Source: Planktothrix rubescens CCAP 1459/22
GTDB taxonomy: Bacteria; Cyanobacteriota; Cyanobacteriia; Cyanobacteriales; Microcoleaceae
Direction of reading: 5' to 3'
Assembly: GCA_904830895.1 (NCBI GenBank)
Contig: LR882958.1
Span: 1,730,001-1,794,000 of the forward strand
DNA: 64,000 bases
Positions 53,327-62,276 of this stretch are shown piece by piece; position 1 is the first letter of the stretch; the number at the start of each line of letters is the position of its first letter. Under the pieces are notes generated by a model. It worked only from the letters and a program-made list of their open reading frames with translations, was not told the origin of the DNA and ran no database searches. A program made the position numbers and the translations under genes.

Positions 53327-53585
53327 AGGGTTAAAGAGAGAACCCGCCTTTTGGTAATTTGCTGTCAAGCTCGGTCGCTTGATGGCTTAAAACCCCTTCC
53401 CTCAAGACTTAGAGACTGCATTACCAGAAAAAGTGGGTGATTGCAAAAGACCTCTTGAAATCCCTAAGCCAGCTTGCAATAATAAAAAACAGAAAGGCAC
53501 ATTACGAGGGTTTCAAGGAGCTGGAGGTAATGTGTTTATGGGAACACAATACTTCCAGCGTTCTTGCTTTTTTCTGTGAAACCCG
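53327..53585 (+). ncRNA. Unidentified structured region, candidate non-coding RNA
   Basis: No gene is visible between 53290 and 53761. Two nested stem-loop systems stand out. In the first, ACCCGCCTTTTGGTAAT (53342-53358) pairs with ATTACCAGAAAAAGTGGGT (53420-53438) around an inner hairpin TCAAGC..GCTTGA. In the second, ACGAGGGTTTCA (53503-53514) pairs with TGAAACCCGT (53577-53586), enclosing GCTGGAGGTAATGTGTT / GAACACAATACTTCCAGC at 53519-53559. The strand is uncertain. It could be a small RNA such as 6S RNA, or the remains of a mobile element; I cannot identify it. Confidence 0.4.
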
Positions 53586-53761
53586 TAAAAATTAAGCCAA
53601 GAGTTCAAACATTAAGTAGATCGCAGTGTTTGTTTAATCGGAACACATCTTAGCGAAATTATACACAAAAATTGTTGAACAAGCTACATTAAGCTTCAAA
53701 AAACATCATAACCCCTCAATTAACCGCTCAGATCCGTGAATTACAAACCTGGTTTTGTAGC

Positions 53762-54565
53762 CTAATTTCTGATAGCTGTTTTTAGATCTTGACAGAATTG
53801 ACCAATATCTGCTAAAGCTTGTTCCGGTGTTCCTTGAGCTAATCGTTTGACAAAAGCACTACCAACAATCACCGCATCCGCACCCCAATTTCGCATTTGG
53901 GTAGCCTGTTCGGGTTGAGAAATCCCAAACCCAACTCCAATGGGTTTATCTGTAAGACTCCGCATTTCCTTCAGGATATCTTCAACACGGGTTTGAACTT
54001 GCGATCGCATTCCTGTGACCCCAGTGACACTGACTAAATAAATAAACCCTTGAGATTGACGGGCGATTAATTCAATTCGTTCTTTAGGGCTAGTGGGTGC
54101 TACCAGTAACGTGACTTCTATGCCAATTTCACGGGCGGGTTGTAGTAAGGTTTCTGCTTCTTCTAAAGGTAAATCCGGGACAACTAAACCCCTAGCTCCG
54201 GCTTGATAAATCTGTTCTAAAAAGGGTTTAATCCCTCGATGCAAAATGGGATTATAATAGGTAAATAAAATAATGGGGGCTTTCAGCGTTGGGCTAACGG
54301 TTGCCACCATTTCTAATACTTGATCTAAACGAGTTCCTTTTTGTAAGGCGCGAGTTGCAGCCGCTTGAATGACTGGGCCATCTGCCAACGGATCAGAATA
54401 AGGAACTCCTAATTCGATTAAATCGGCTCCATTTTGATCCAGAACTTGTAAGGCTTTCGCCGTTGTTTCTAAGTTCGGATCACCGGCGGTAATAAACGGA
54501 ATTAAAGCACAGTTTTTTTTATCCGAAGTTCTTAAAGCTTCAAAGCATTGAGAAACAGAAATCAT
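53762..54565 (-). CDS. trpA: Tryptophan synthase alpha chain
   Basis: TrpA cleaves indole-3-glycerol phosphate to indole. The 267-residue barrel has the signature [20 protein letters not shown] (catalytic Glu and Asp), [24 protein letters not shown] and GVTGMRS, and ends with [11 protein letters not shown] and GSAFVKRL. The ATG at 54565 ([12 protein letters not shown]) gives the family length; an ATG at 54601 would add 12 hydrophobic residues. It is the last gene of the ndhL-DUF3007-trpA group, a gene order often kept in cyanobacteria. Confidence 0.95.
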   Translation of the reverse strand: MISVSQCFEALRTSDKKNCALIPFITAGDPNLETTAKALQVLDQNGADLIELGVPYSDPLADGPVIQAAATRALQKGTRLDQVLEMVATVSPTLKAPIILFTYYNPILHRGIKPFLEQIYQAGARGLVVPDLPLEEAETLLQPAREIGIEVTLLVAPTSPKERIELIARQSQGFIYLVSVTGVTGMRSQVQTRVEDILKEMRSLTDKPIGVGFGISQPEQATQMRNWGADAVIVGSAFVKRLAQGTPEQALADIGQFCQDLKTAIRN

Positions 54566-54639
54566 TAAAATTAAACTCAAATAGACTAATTTATTATCCA
54601 ATTATTGCAGAGCAAGAGAAGAAAAAAATAGTAAAATTT

Positions 54640-54945
54640 TTACTTGTTTTTCTCTTCTTCGACTTCCGCTTGAAGTTGAGCCAGTTCTTCTGGAGTCATT
54701 TCTTCTAGTCGTTTTTGTAAAACGGCATCTTCATAGTTTTTTAGTTGTTGGTTATAGGTCATATTTCGACTTCCCACTCGGAATAAATAAGTGAGTAACC
54801 AAATAAATAAACCACCTACTAAAAACGTTTGACTCCAGATGCCAGCATCAACGCTATTCAGACCCACCCATTGTAAAATTAGGTAGATCGATCCACCTGT
54901 CAAAAAGACAAGCATTCCAATAGCAATAACATCAATTCGTCGCAT
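54640..54945 (-). CDS. DUF3007 family membrane protein
   Basis: A 101-residue protein with two membrane helices (about 5-25 and 38-58) and a charged, Glu-rich C-terminal tail (MTPEELAQLQAEVEEEK). This matches the DUF3007 family of cyanobacteria and plastid-bearing plants, function unknown. The start overlaps the ndhL stop by one base, so a thylakoid or NDH-related role is plausible but unproven. Confidence 0.85.
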   Translation of the reverse strand: MRRIDVIAIGMLVFLTGGSIYLILQWVGLNSVDAGIWSQTFLVGGLFIWLLTYLFRVGSRNMTYNQQLKNYEDAVLQKRLEEMTPEELAQLQAEVEEEKNK

Positions 54946-55205
54946 TAGCTGGCAATTTTTCTAGGTTGAGGACGGAAATTTATAAAAGGAGCCAGAAGAA
55001 TTAATCCAGGGAAAAAGAAGAAGACTAAAAAGTACATAAACGCTCGCTCAAAGGAACTTACTACATACCAACGAGCATTCATATAGGCATATAAAGCAGC
55101 CGGAAGAACTAACAAATAAGCACCCGCTAAAGCGGCGTAGAGTAATAGGGTAATCAGTAGCATAATTGCAGGTTTAAAAATAAACAGCCACTTAACATCA
55201 GACAA
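54945..55205 (-). CDS. ndhL: NAD(P)H-quinone oxidoreductase subunit L
   Basis: NdhL is an oxygenic-photosynthesis-specific membrane subunit of NDH-1, needed for cyclic electron flow and CO2 uptake. The 86-residue product has two membrane helices with [20 protein letters not shown], then [20 protein letters not shown] and [17 protein letters not shown], the family pattern. It is first in the operon with DUF3007 and trpA. Confidence 0.93.
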   Translation of the reverse strand: MSDVKWLFIFKPAIMLLITLLLYAALAGAYLLVLPAALYAYMNARWYVVSSFERAFMYFLVFFFFPGLILLAPFINFRPQPRKIAS

Positions 55206-55306
55206 TTTTAAACTATAGCACCCAGTGGAGGGAATCGGGACAGGGCTGTTTGATTTTTTCCAAAAACGGGTGTGACCTCTCCCCAGTTTCTCCGCGTCGT
55301 TGAACC

Positions 55307-55336
55307 TCCACTGGCTAAAGCCGAGTGGATTCTTTT
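55307..55336 (+). terminator. Hairpin with T-run in the ndhL-ndhO spacer
   Basis: TCCACTGGCT and AGCCGAGTGGA form a stem (with one bulged G), followed by TTCTTTTTT. On the plus strand it looks like a terminator although no plus-strand gene precedes it; on the minus strand GAATCCACTCGGCTTTAGCC resembles an IS200/IS605-type end hairpin. The rest of 55206-55505 holds ordinary promoter-like DNA for the divergent ndhL and ndhO genes. Confidence 0.5.
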
Positions 55337-55505
55337 TTCACAGGCTCTTAACTAGGATGTATCCCCCGTCAGAAAAATTTGGATTTTAATCCCGTTGCGA
55401 TCGCCTCCTATATTTTTCCTTAAGTTGACACTAATGGTTGCTCGGATACCCCGATAAACCCTTAAAATTGGGTAAGATTTTATAACCATGGGAAGTTAAC
55501 GAGTT

Positions 55506-55718
55506 ATGGGCATTAAAAAAGGTGATTTTGTTCACGCGGTTCGGGAAAAGTTAGAAAACAGCTTAGAAGCAAAAGCTAGTGATCCTCGATTTTCTGCTTA
55601 TATTTTTGAAACTAAAGGGGAAATCATGGAATTGCGGGGGGACTACGCCCTGATTAAATTTGGACAAGTTCCCACCCCTAATATTTGGTTAAGATTGGAT
55701 CAATTAGAATCAGCTTAA
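55506..55718 (+). CDS. ndhO: NAD(P)H-quinone oxidoreductase subunit O
   Basis: NdhO is a small peripheral NDH-1 subunit of cyanobacteria and plastids. The 70-residue sequence [20 protein letters not shown] ... [20 protein letters not shown] ... [12 protein letters not shown] matches the family over its full length. It is divergent from ndhL, which places two NDH-1 subunits within 600 bp. Confidence 0.93.
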   Translation: MGIKKGDFVHAVREKLENSLEAKASDPRFSAYIFETKGEIMELRGDYALIKFGQVPTPNIWLRLDQLESA

Positions 55719-55900
55719 TCAGTCATCAAGCATCCGCATTATCAGTTATCAGTTGAAGAAATAAGTAGTTACACAAAATAAATTACCTAGTTGAGAGAGG
55801 GAACAGCCCCCGGGGGGCTAGGGGGGGAGGGAACAGGGTGGAGGATGTGTAATTAATTTTGTTTAGGTACTTACTATCTCGAAGGTGCGGATTTCTATAA

Positions 55901-56019
55901 TATTACCCATTACCTATTACCTATTACCTATTACCTATTACCTATTACCTATTACCTATTACCTATTACCTATTACCTATTACCTATTACCTATTACCTA
56001 TTACCTATTACCTATTACC
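55901..56019 (+). repeat. STRR: seventeen TATTACC heptamers before mdh
   Basis: Sixteen TATTACC and one CATTACC (second unit) run without a gap for 119 bp. The next heptamer reads TATTATG and contains the mdh start codon at 56024. The array therefore occupies the whole ribosome-binding region of mdh. Confidence 0.97.
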
Positions 56020-56023
56020 TATT

Positions 56024-56992
56024 ATGTTATCGATTCCATTTTTTCCTCCTTCTTGTCATTCAACTCGGGTTTCTATTATTGGGGCGGGAAAAGTCGGAAG
56101 TACCCTCGCCCAGCGTATTATTGAACAAAATATTGCTAATGTTGTTTTATTGGATATTTTAGAAGGAGTGCCTCAAGGAATTGCTTTAGATTTAATGCAA
56201 GCGGGTTCGGTGGAAGGTCATGATCGACAAATAACTGGCACAAATGATTATCGCGATACTGCTAATTCAGATATTATTGTTATAACTGCCGGAAAGCCTC
56301 GAATTCCTGGGATGAAGCGGGATAATTTAATTAGTATTAATGCCAAAATTGTTGTCGATGCGGCTCAAAAATCAATTCAATATTCCCCGGATGCAGTATT
56401 TATTATTGTGACTAATCCCTTAGATATTATGACTTATATTGCTTGGCAGGCAACAAAGATTGAACCCCATCGCGTGATGGGCATGGCTGGGGTTTTAGAT
56501 TCATCGAGATTTCAAATGTTTATCGCTATGGAATTAGGAATGTCTATGGCGAATATTCATGCCACCGTATTAGGAAGTCATGGGGATTTAATGGTTCCTT
56601 TACCCCGTTATACAACTGTTAATGGGATTCCAATTACAGAATTAATTGATCAAAAAACCATTAATAAAATTGTCGAACGTACCCGTCAGGGCGGGGGAGA
56701 AATTGTACAATTATTAAAGACAGGAGGAGCTTATTTTGCCCCGGCATCTTCGATTAGAATTATGGTGGAATCAATTTTACGTCAACAATTGAGACTATTA
56801 CCCGCCTGTTCTTATTTACAAGGGGAATATGGCTTAAACGATATTTTTCTGGGGGTTCCCGCCTGGTTAGGTTGTCGGGGAGTAGAACGGATTTTGGAAC
56901 TCGATTTAACCGAATCTGAACATCAATCTTTGATCGAATGTAGCACATCAGTTAGAGCCGGAATTAATCAAGCTCTGGAATTTTTAGGATAG
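56024..56992 (+). CDS. mdh: Malate dehydrogenase
   Basis: The 322-residue LDH/MDH-type enzyme has the NAD motif VSIIGAGKVGSTLAQRI, the Asp that selects NAD in VVLLDILEG, the substrate arginines in GKPRIPGMKRDNL, VTNPLDIMTYIAWQ, and the catalytic His in TVLGSHGDLMVPL. The first 14 residues are not conserved. An ATG at 56024 is the only good start, yet it has no Shine-Dalgarno sequence because the upstream DNA is a heptamer array. The enzyme interconverts malate and oxaloacetate. Confidence 0.93.
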   Translation: MLSIPFFPPSCHSTRVSIIGAGKVGSTLAQRIIEQNIANVVLLDILEGVPQGIALDLMQAGSVEGHDRQITGTNDYRDTANSDIIVITAGKPRIPGMKRDNLISINAKIVVDAAQKSIQYSPDAVFIIVTNPLDIMTYIAWQATKIEPHRVMGMAGVLDSSRFQMFIAMELGMSMANIHATVLGSHGDLMVPLPRYTTVNGIPITELIDQKTINKIVERTRQGGGEIVQLLKTGGAYFAPASSIRIMVESILRQQLRLLPACSYLQGEYGLNDIFLGVPAWLGCRGVERILELDLTESEHQSLIECSTSVRAGINQALEFLG

Positions 56993-56993
56993 A

Positions 56994-57956
56994 TCATTTA
57001 GAATTGCTATAGGTTTCCATTGGTTCCTTAATCCAACGAATATAAAAGTGTCGGAAACTAGATTTCAAAACCCTAGGTAAACCAAAATCAATTGGAACCA
57101 AAGCTGCGGGTAATTTCCAATCGGAAATTTGTAATTCTTTAGGAGTTAATAAAGGATAATTAATCTCCGTTAATTCGGGACATAATCCTAATCGTTGAGC
57201 CGCCATAATAGTTGGAACCCAACTCGGATCAACTTGAAGCAGATCAACAACAGTTCTATCTAGGGAAAATACATGATCAGAAGCGGCTAAAATCCCTAAT
57301 TCCTTGGGTTCTCCATTACTGGGGCCATTACCTTCATGACCAATAATAGCATCTAAAATGGTTAAATTGGGATTAATTGTCCGAGCCGTTTCTACTAACA
57401 TTTCCCCAAACCGATCAACATCTTTTCCCGCTTCTAAATGCCACCAGGCTTTCATTTTTCCGGGGACACAACCAAAAAGATTTTTCACCCCCATAGTTAA
57501 GGTTAATTGAACATGGGATTTTAATTTAGGTAAATTAATCACCACATCGGCTTCCATTGCTTCTTTACTTAACCGTAAATGATCGAAGCCTTCGCCAACA
57601 GTTTCATAGCGTTTTCCCTTAAATTCAATAATGGGTAAATTCAAGGATTCAATTAAGGGTAAATAACCATTTTTGCGGGCAACACCTAAAGCACTCCCAA
57701 AGGCAGGACTATCCCCTAAAAAGGGTTTTCCTCCCGCTTGAATCACCGATTTAGCCACCGCCGCCACCAATTCCGGGCGCGTGACGCATTCTTTGGTTGG
57801 ACGACTTCCAGTTAATAAATTGGGTTTGAGTAAAACCCGATCGCCCGGTTTCACAAAAGCGGTCATTCCTCCCATGGGTTCGAGTAAAGTTTCCAGGGAT
57901 TTTTCTAATATTTGAGGGTGATAAGAATGAGTCCGAATTAAAGATACAGTTGGCAT
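56994..57956 (-). CDS. DUF362 domain-containing protein
   Basis: A 320-residue protein with the DUF362 pattern: GDRVLLKPNLLTGSRPTKEC, TRPELVAAVAKSVIQAGGKP, FLGDSPAFGSALGVARKNGY, VINLPKLKSHVQLTLTMGVK, NLFGCVPGKMKAWWH. No ferredoxin-type CxxCxxC cluster motif is seen at the C-terminus, unlike longer family members. Function is unknown. It ends one base after the mdh stop on the other strand, so the two genes are convergent with no spacer. Confidence 0.88.
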   Translation of the reverse strand: MPTVSLIRTHSYHPQILEKSLETLLEPMGGMTAFVKPGDRVLLKPNLLTGSRPTKECVTRPELVAAVAKSVIQAGGKPFLGDSPAFGSALGVARKNGYLPLIESLNLPIIEFKGKRYETVGEGFDHLRLSKEAMEADVVINLPKLKSHVQLTLTMGVKNLFGCVPGKMKAWWHLEAGKDVDRFGEMLVETARTINPNLTILDAIIGHEGNGPSNGEPKELGILAASDHVFSLDRTVVDLLQVDPSWVPTIMAAQRLGLCPELTEINYPLLTPKELQISDWKLPAALVPIDFGLPRVLKSSFRHFYIRWIKEPMETYSNSK

Positions 57957-57989
57957 AAATTACCGAATTTTATGGGTTATTTAATAACT

Positions 57990-58310
57990 TTATTCAGCCA
58001 TTTTTAAACGACCGACCGCACCTCGATGGAGGGCAGTTACCCGTTGAGAATTTAGGAAAATTCCCTGTCCTTGTAACTCTGGAACTGGCGGTTTTAACTC
58101 CACTTTATCTACCTTAGCCATGTTGACCATTACCGTTTGATCAATTAGATGAAAGGTCAGCCAAGCTTGATGCAAAAGTTCAGGGAGTTGCTGAACTAAT
58201 TCCACAGGCGGAATCGGAACGCTAAAAGATTCCTCATGACCATTATCATAATAGAAGGTGATTTGTGTTGTCGTGGTGTTGTTCAATTGTGCAAAAGACC
58301 CTCTGGGCAT
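57990..58310 (-). CDS. Conserved cyanobacterial protein of unknown function
   Basis: A 106-residue soluble protein starting MPRGSFAQLNNTTTTQITFY. It looks beta-rich in the first half (ITFYYDNGHEESFSVPIPP), with a helical middle (VELVQQLPELLHQAW) and a final part VDKVELKPPVPELQGQG. I recall similar conserved hypothetical proteins in cyanobacteria but know no function. It is upstream of the DUF362 gene in the same direction, 33 bp apart. Confidence 0.75.
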   Translation of the reverse strand: MPRGSFAQLNNTTTTQITFYYDNGHEESFSVPIPPVELVQQLPELLHQAWLTFHLIDQTVMVNMAKVDKVELKPPVPELQGQGIFLNSQRVTALHRGAVGRLKMAE

Positions 58311-58394
58311 AAGTCAATTTCTCCTAAAATGGGACGATTTCGCAAAATAATTAAATTTTGATTATCCTATTTTAGATCATTTTGGTCTATATTG

Positions 58395-59072
58395 ATGTAC
58401 CAAGATCAGATACAATCACATAAATTATTCTATAGTTTTCCTGTGGCTGCAATGTCTAAATCTTCTCATCCTGGTAATATCCTCCTAAAAAATATCCCTT
58501 GGCAGGATTTAGAAACGATTTTGTTTAAACGGCAAAAAAATGGCGAGACGCTCCTTGCTTATGATAATGGAACTTTAGAATTAATTACCCCCTCACTTGA
58601 ACATCAAGAATATCGTGAAATTTTAGAAGAATTTATTATTGCTTTATTGGATTTACAAAACATTAATTATCGTTGTTTGGGTTCGGTATTATGGCAACGA
58701 CCGGATTTACAAATTAGTTTAGAAGTGGATAGTTGTTTTTATATTCAAAATCTATCTGCTATTGAGAAACAATTAACCATTAGTTTACCCGAAAATCCTC
58801 CCCCGGATTTAGTCTTAGAAATTGATTTAACCCAAAAATCTCTATCCAGACGTTCAATGTATGCTCGTTTAGGCATTCCTGAAGTTTGGCGTTGTGATCA
58901 AAATAAACTGAAAATTTATCAGTTACAGGGTGAAGATTATCAACAAACACCTAGAAGTTTAGTTTTTCCTGAAATAGCATTAGAAAGTTTGCCACAAATT
59001 ATTAAACATAATATTAAATCGGGTCGAGTTTCTGTTCGGCGTGAATTTCAAAAATGGTTAATAACTATTTAG
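58395..59072 (+). CDS. Uma2 family endonuclease-like protein
   Basis: A 225-residue PD-(D/E)XK-fold protein of the Uma2 (DUF820) family, very abundant in cyanobacteria. Typical parts are ETLLAYDNGTLELITPSLEH, the active-site-like PPDLVLEIDLTQKS (Asp and Glu of the nuclease core) and RRSMYARLGIPEVWRCD. Real substrates are not known. It is followed after 12 nt by a dehydrogenase gene, perhaps in the same transcript. Confidence 0.9.
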   Translation: MYQDQIQSHKLFYSFPVAAMSKSSHPGNILLKNIPWQDLETILFKRQKNGETLLAYDNGTLELITPSLEHQEYREILEEFIIALLDLQNINYRCLGSVLWQRPDLQISLEVDSCFYIQNLSAIEKQLTISLPENPPPDLVLEIDLTQKSLSRRSMYARLGIPEVWRCDQNKLKIYQLQGEDYQQTPRSLVFPEIALESLPQIIKHNIKSGRVSVRREFQKWLITI

Positions 59073-59084
59073 AGGATAAAAAAA

Positions 59085-60014
59085 ATGACTCTCTTATTAT
59101 TAGGGGAATTTGAAGATACTCAAGTTTGGATTTCTGCAATTAAAACCCATCAACCCGATTTAAAAATCGAAGTTTATCCCAATTTTGATAATTTAGCAGA
59201 TATTGACGCGGTTTTAGTTTGGATGCACCCATTAGGAGTTATTGAAAAATTCTCTAATTTAAAGGTAATTATCTCAACGGGTGCGGGTGTAGATCATATT
59301 TTACGAGATCGGAATTTACCTGCTAATATTCCCATTGTCCGGTTAGTAGATAAATCTTTAACCTCCCAAATGTCGGAATATATCATATCAGCAATTTTAC
59401 ACTTTCATCGTCAATTTGCGGACTATAAAATTCAACAAAATCAACAATTATGGCGAGGTTTATCCCCTAGAAATACGGAAAATTGTACCGTAGGAATTTT
59501 AGGTTTAGGGGTTTTGGGTTCAGATATTGCTCAAAAATTAAATATATTGGGGTTTTCGGTGCGAGGTTGGAGTCGGACACCTAAAATTTTAGATAATATT
59601 AATTGTTTTTCGGGAGAAACACAATTAAATCTATTTTTAAGTGAATGTTCGGTTTTAGTTTGTTTATTACCCTTAACACCCGAAACCGAAGGAATTTTAA
59701 ATCAAAACACCTTTGCTGCTTTACCCCAAGGAGCTTATTTAATTAATGTAGCTAGGGGTAAGCATTTAGTTGAGGAAGACCTATTAACTGCGTTAACATC
59801 CGGTCAACTTTCCGGCGCTTGTTTAGATGTTTTTCCAATTGAGCCCTTACCCGAAAATCATCCTTTTTGGAGACATCCCCAAATTATTATAACTCCTCAT
59901 ATTGCGGCTAAAACTATTCCCGCTTGTGTAGCACCCCAAATTATTGCAGCCGTCCAAAAAAGTCAAGAGGGATTACAATTAAATAATCAGGTTGATGTAT
60001 CTAAAGGATATTAA
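59085..60014 (+). CDS. D-2-hydroxyacid dehydrogenase (glyoxylate/hydroxypyruvate reductase-like)
   Basis: This 309-residue NAD(P)-dependent enzyme has the Rossmann motif TVGILGLGVLGSDIAQKLNI, the Arg in INVARGKHLVEEDL, and the catalytic His in TPHIAAKT. The Glu of the triad is in CLDVFPIEPLPENHPFW. The closest family type is GhrA-like. The substrate may be glyoxylate or hydroxypyruvate, as in photorespiration; this is inference. Confidence 0.88.
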   Translation: MTLLLLGEFEDTQVWISAIKTHQPDLKIEVYPNFDNLADIDAVLVWMHPLGVIEKFSNLKVIISTGAGVDHILRDRNLPANIPIVRLVDKSLTSQMSEYIISAILHFHRQFADYKIQQNQQLWRGLSPRNTENCTVGILGLGVLGSDIAQKLNILGFSVRGWSRTPKILDNINCFSGETQLNLFLSECSVLVCLLPLTPETEGILNQNTFAALPQGAYLINVARGKHLVEEDLLTALTSGQLSGACLDVFPIEPLPENHPFWRHPQIIITPHIAAKTIPACVAPQIIAAVQKSQEGLQLNNQVDVSKGY

Positions 60015-60027
60015 AAACCCTACAACT

Positions 60028-61275
60028 TCATTCAAGCGTTGACAATAATTCTATCACAATATTTGCTAATTTTTGGGTGGCTCCGGGGTTTCCTCTAACT
60101 TGTCGTAAACGCTGACGCATTGCTTCTAATTTTTCGGGATGGTCTAAATAATTTAAGACTAAATTTCCGATATCTTCTGCTTTTAATTCCCCCACTAATT
60201 CGGGAACAATTTCCTGTTTTGCCCAAATATTCGGCCAAGCAAATAATTTACCCTGTTTTAATACTAATCTATTAATAATTTTAGCAAAAATAGCACCAAA
60301 CCCTGGTAAATTAGCTAAAATTCCGGGGATACCATCCCAAGACCGCATTGCATCTAATTGTTGAGTAGGTAATAACACAATCATCGGTACAGCTAAGGCT
60401 CCTAATTGAGCGGTATTTGCTCCCACTGTGGTTAAACATATCTGACATTTTGAGAGTAAATCACAAGCGGGAAATTGGGTATAAAGTTCTATTTTAACCC
60501 CATTTTGAGTTTCCAAATAAGCCGGATTTCCTAAGTTTAATTTTCCTGAAATTCCTCCAAATTGTGCTATAATAGGATTGGATTCGGCATCGGCAAATTT
60601 GGCTAAGGTTTGTAAATCTAAGGTAGGAGCAACGGGAATAACTAATCTAATTTCAGGACGTTTTTGATGCAAATATTCAGATATTGCTAAGGCTAATGCC
60701 ATTCCTTGGGTTAATTTTGAGGCTTTGGAACCGGGTAATAATCCAATTATAATATCCTCAGAAATAATAGCAGAAGAACTTGATAAAGTCACATCTGCCA
60801 TTAAATCTCCGATCACTTCTAATTTAGCTTGATAGGGTTGGGGAATATTATCTAAAATATTGGGTTTCATCACCCCAAACCGATCAATATAACGCCACCA
60901 CCGCGCCTCCCATTCGGCATAAATAACGCTCCGATATCCCAATCTTTTACTAATTACTAAAGTAAAAAATTGATCTCCTCCTAAAAATAAAACCACACCT
61001 TTTTGATACCAGTCCCAATTAGCTGCGGTTTTTCCGAATAACAAAAATTGCCAAAAATATTCCGCGCCTTGAATTCGATCAATTTCCGGGTAAGAACTAG
61101 CAATATTAACTTCATTTCCTGTAGCATTAGGACAAGGAGATAATATTAGGGAAATTCTCACCTGAAAGGATTGATTTTGTAGCTGTTTTCGTAATCCTTG
61201 AACAACCGGATATACCCAAGTTGTGATTTCACCTGGGCCATTAGAAAGGATGACAATATCAATTGTGTTTTTCAT
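60028..61275 (-). CDS. Lipid-A-disaccharide synthase-related protein
   Basis: A 415-residue glycosyltransferase-like protein (GT-B fold, LpxB-related). It begins IDIVILSNGPGEITTWVYPV, has LLPGSKASKLTQGMALALAI in the second half (the SxGSR-like motif), and CLTTVGANTAQLGALAVPMI near the nucleotide site. Cyanobacteria hold this in addition to true LpxB, and its substrate is not established. It precedes the HAD gene at 61319 going leftwards, so they could be cotranscribed. Confidence 0.83.
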   Translation of the reverse strand: MKNTIDIVILSNGPGEITTWVYPVVQGLRKQLQNQSFQVRISLILSPCPNATGNEVNIASSYPEIDRIQGAEYFWQFLLFGKTAANWDWYQKGVVLFLGGDQFFTLVISKRLGYRSVIYAEWEARWWRYIDRFGVMKPNILDNIPQPYQAKLEVIGDLMADVTLSSSSAIISEDIIIGLLPGSKASKLTQGMALALAISEYLHQKRPEIRLVIPVAPTLDLQTLAKFADAESNPIIAQFGGISGKLNLGNPAYLETQNGVKIELYTQFPACDLLSKCQICLTTVGANTAQLGALAVPMIVLLPTQQLDAMRSWDGIPGILANLPGFGAIFAKIINRLVLKQGKLFAWPNIWAKQEIVPELVGELKAEDIGNLVLNYLDHPEKLEAMRQRLRQVRGNPGATQKLANIVIELLSTLE

Positions 61276-61318
61276 ATTAAATAAGAAAATAAGAGTGCGC
61301 CCAAGCGCAACAACGGGA

Positions 61319-62104
61319 TTATTTATAAGGTATTAATTGCTGAATTATTGTTGGGGTTAATGCTTCTAAATGACTTAATACTATTGTTGCTCCGGCGGTT
61401 TCTAAGTTATGTTGATAGGCTTGACGACGTTCTGGATCAGCCTGTTGAATATGGGGCGGAAGTATCCCCACACCGACCCAAATGCGATCGGGTTGGAGTT
61501 GTTTTGCTCTTGTTACTGTGTATAAATCAGCCACCGTATCCCCAACATAAAAAACCGGAGTTAGTGAATTTTCTGCGGTTTCTAATTCGGCGATCGCTTC
61601 AAAAAGTCCCGTCGGGTCAGGTTTTCCGGGGACATCTTCCATCGCCCTTAATACGGGATCACCTAAATTCAGTTTACCCTGTAAAACATAGAGGGCTTCA
61701 TCCCGCATCGCCCCGCTAAAGAAACCCCAGGAAATATTATTTTCTGTCAAGTCTTGAAAGTATTTAGGGGTGCACAGTAGGGGCTCAGAGGTAATATAAC
61801 CTGTCCATTCATCGGGATTTGGGCCACGATAGCGGGACTGGAAAAAATCAACCAGGTGTTGATAGTTGAGGGAAATCTGGGCGCGGTTTTGTCCCTGGGC
61901 TTCCCAGTAACGATAGACTAATTCTTGAGAGGCTTCCCAATCATTATTCCAAATTCCTTCCGATTTGAGATCATCAATATCGGTGATGCTGGGACGGTAG
62001 GAACTGGTAAACTGTTCTACGGTATCTGCGATCGCCCGTCGATAGGAACCTCCGACATCCCGAATCACACCATCAATATCAAAAACAACAATAGCCGTTT
62101 TCAT
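61319..62104 (-). CDS. HAD-superfamily hydrolase (TIGR01548-type)
   Basis: A 261-residue HAD protein with motif I FDIDGVIRDVGGSYRRAI (both Asp), motif II WGFFSGAMRDEALYVL, a lysine in PGKPDPTGLF and motif IV FYVGDTVADLYTV. The GGSYRRAIADTVEQFT segment is characteristic of the cyanobacterial/archaeal TIGR01548 group of unknown substrate. The ATG at 62104 sits just before the first strand; the earlier one at 62134 gives an extra decapeptide. Confidence 0.88.
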   Translation of the reverse strand: MKTAIVVFDIDGVIRDVGGSYRRAIADTVEQFTSSYRPSITDIDDLKSEGIWNNDWEASQELVYRYWEAQGQNRAQISLNYQHLVDFFQSRYRGPNPDEWTGYITSEPLLCTPKYFQDLTENNISWGFFSGAMRDEALYVLQGKLNLGDPVLRAMEDVPGKPDPTGLFEAIAELETAENSLTPVFYVGDTVADLYTVTRAKQLQPDRIWVGVGILPPHIQQADPERRQAYQHNLETAGATIVLSHLEALTPTIIQQLIPYK

Positions 62105-62276
62105 CCCGTTGACCTTCAATTTCGCTATGCTCAAGGCTACACCCGAAGGCTACACCGACGCAAATCTTGATTAGAAGTAATTTAGTGAACAAATTATGTA
62201 AGATTTGGTGAAAGATATGATAAGATAGAGGATTGTAATATTTTTTGTGGGCTTAGGATAGACAAGGGAGGTGTAA

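Noticed and set aside
53327-53585. 6S RNA, tmRNA, RNase P RNA or SRP RNA
   Set aside because: None of the sequence hallmarks I know of for tmRNA, RNase P or SRP RNA is present. 6S RNA could not be shown or excluded by eye, so it was left as an unidentified structured region.
55901-56019. CRISPR-like repetitive array before mdh
   Set aside because: Units are 7 bp with no spacers; it is a STRR tandem array. No cas genes are present in the window.
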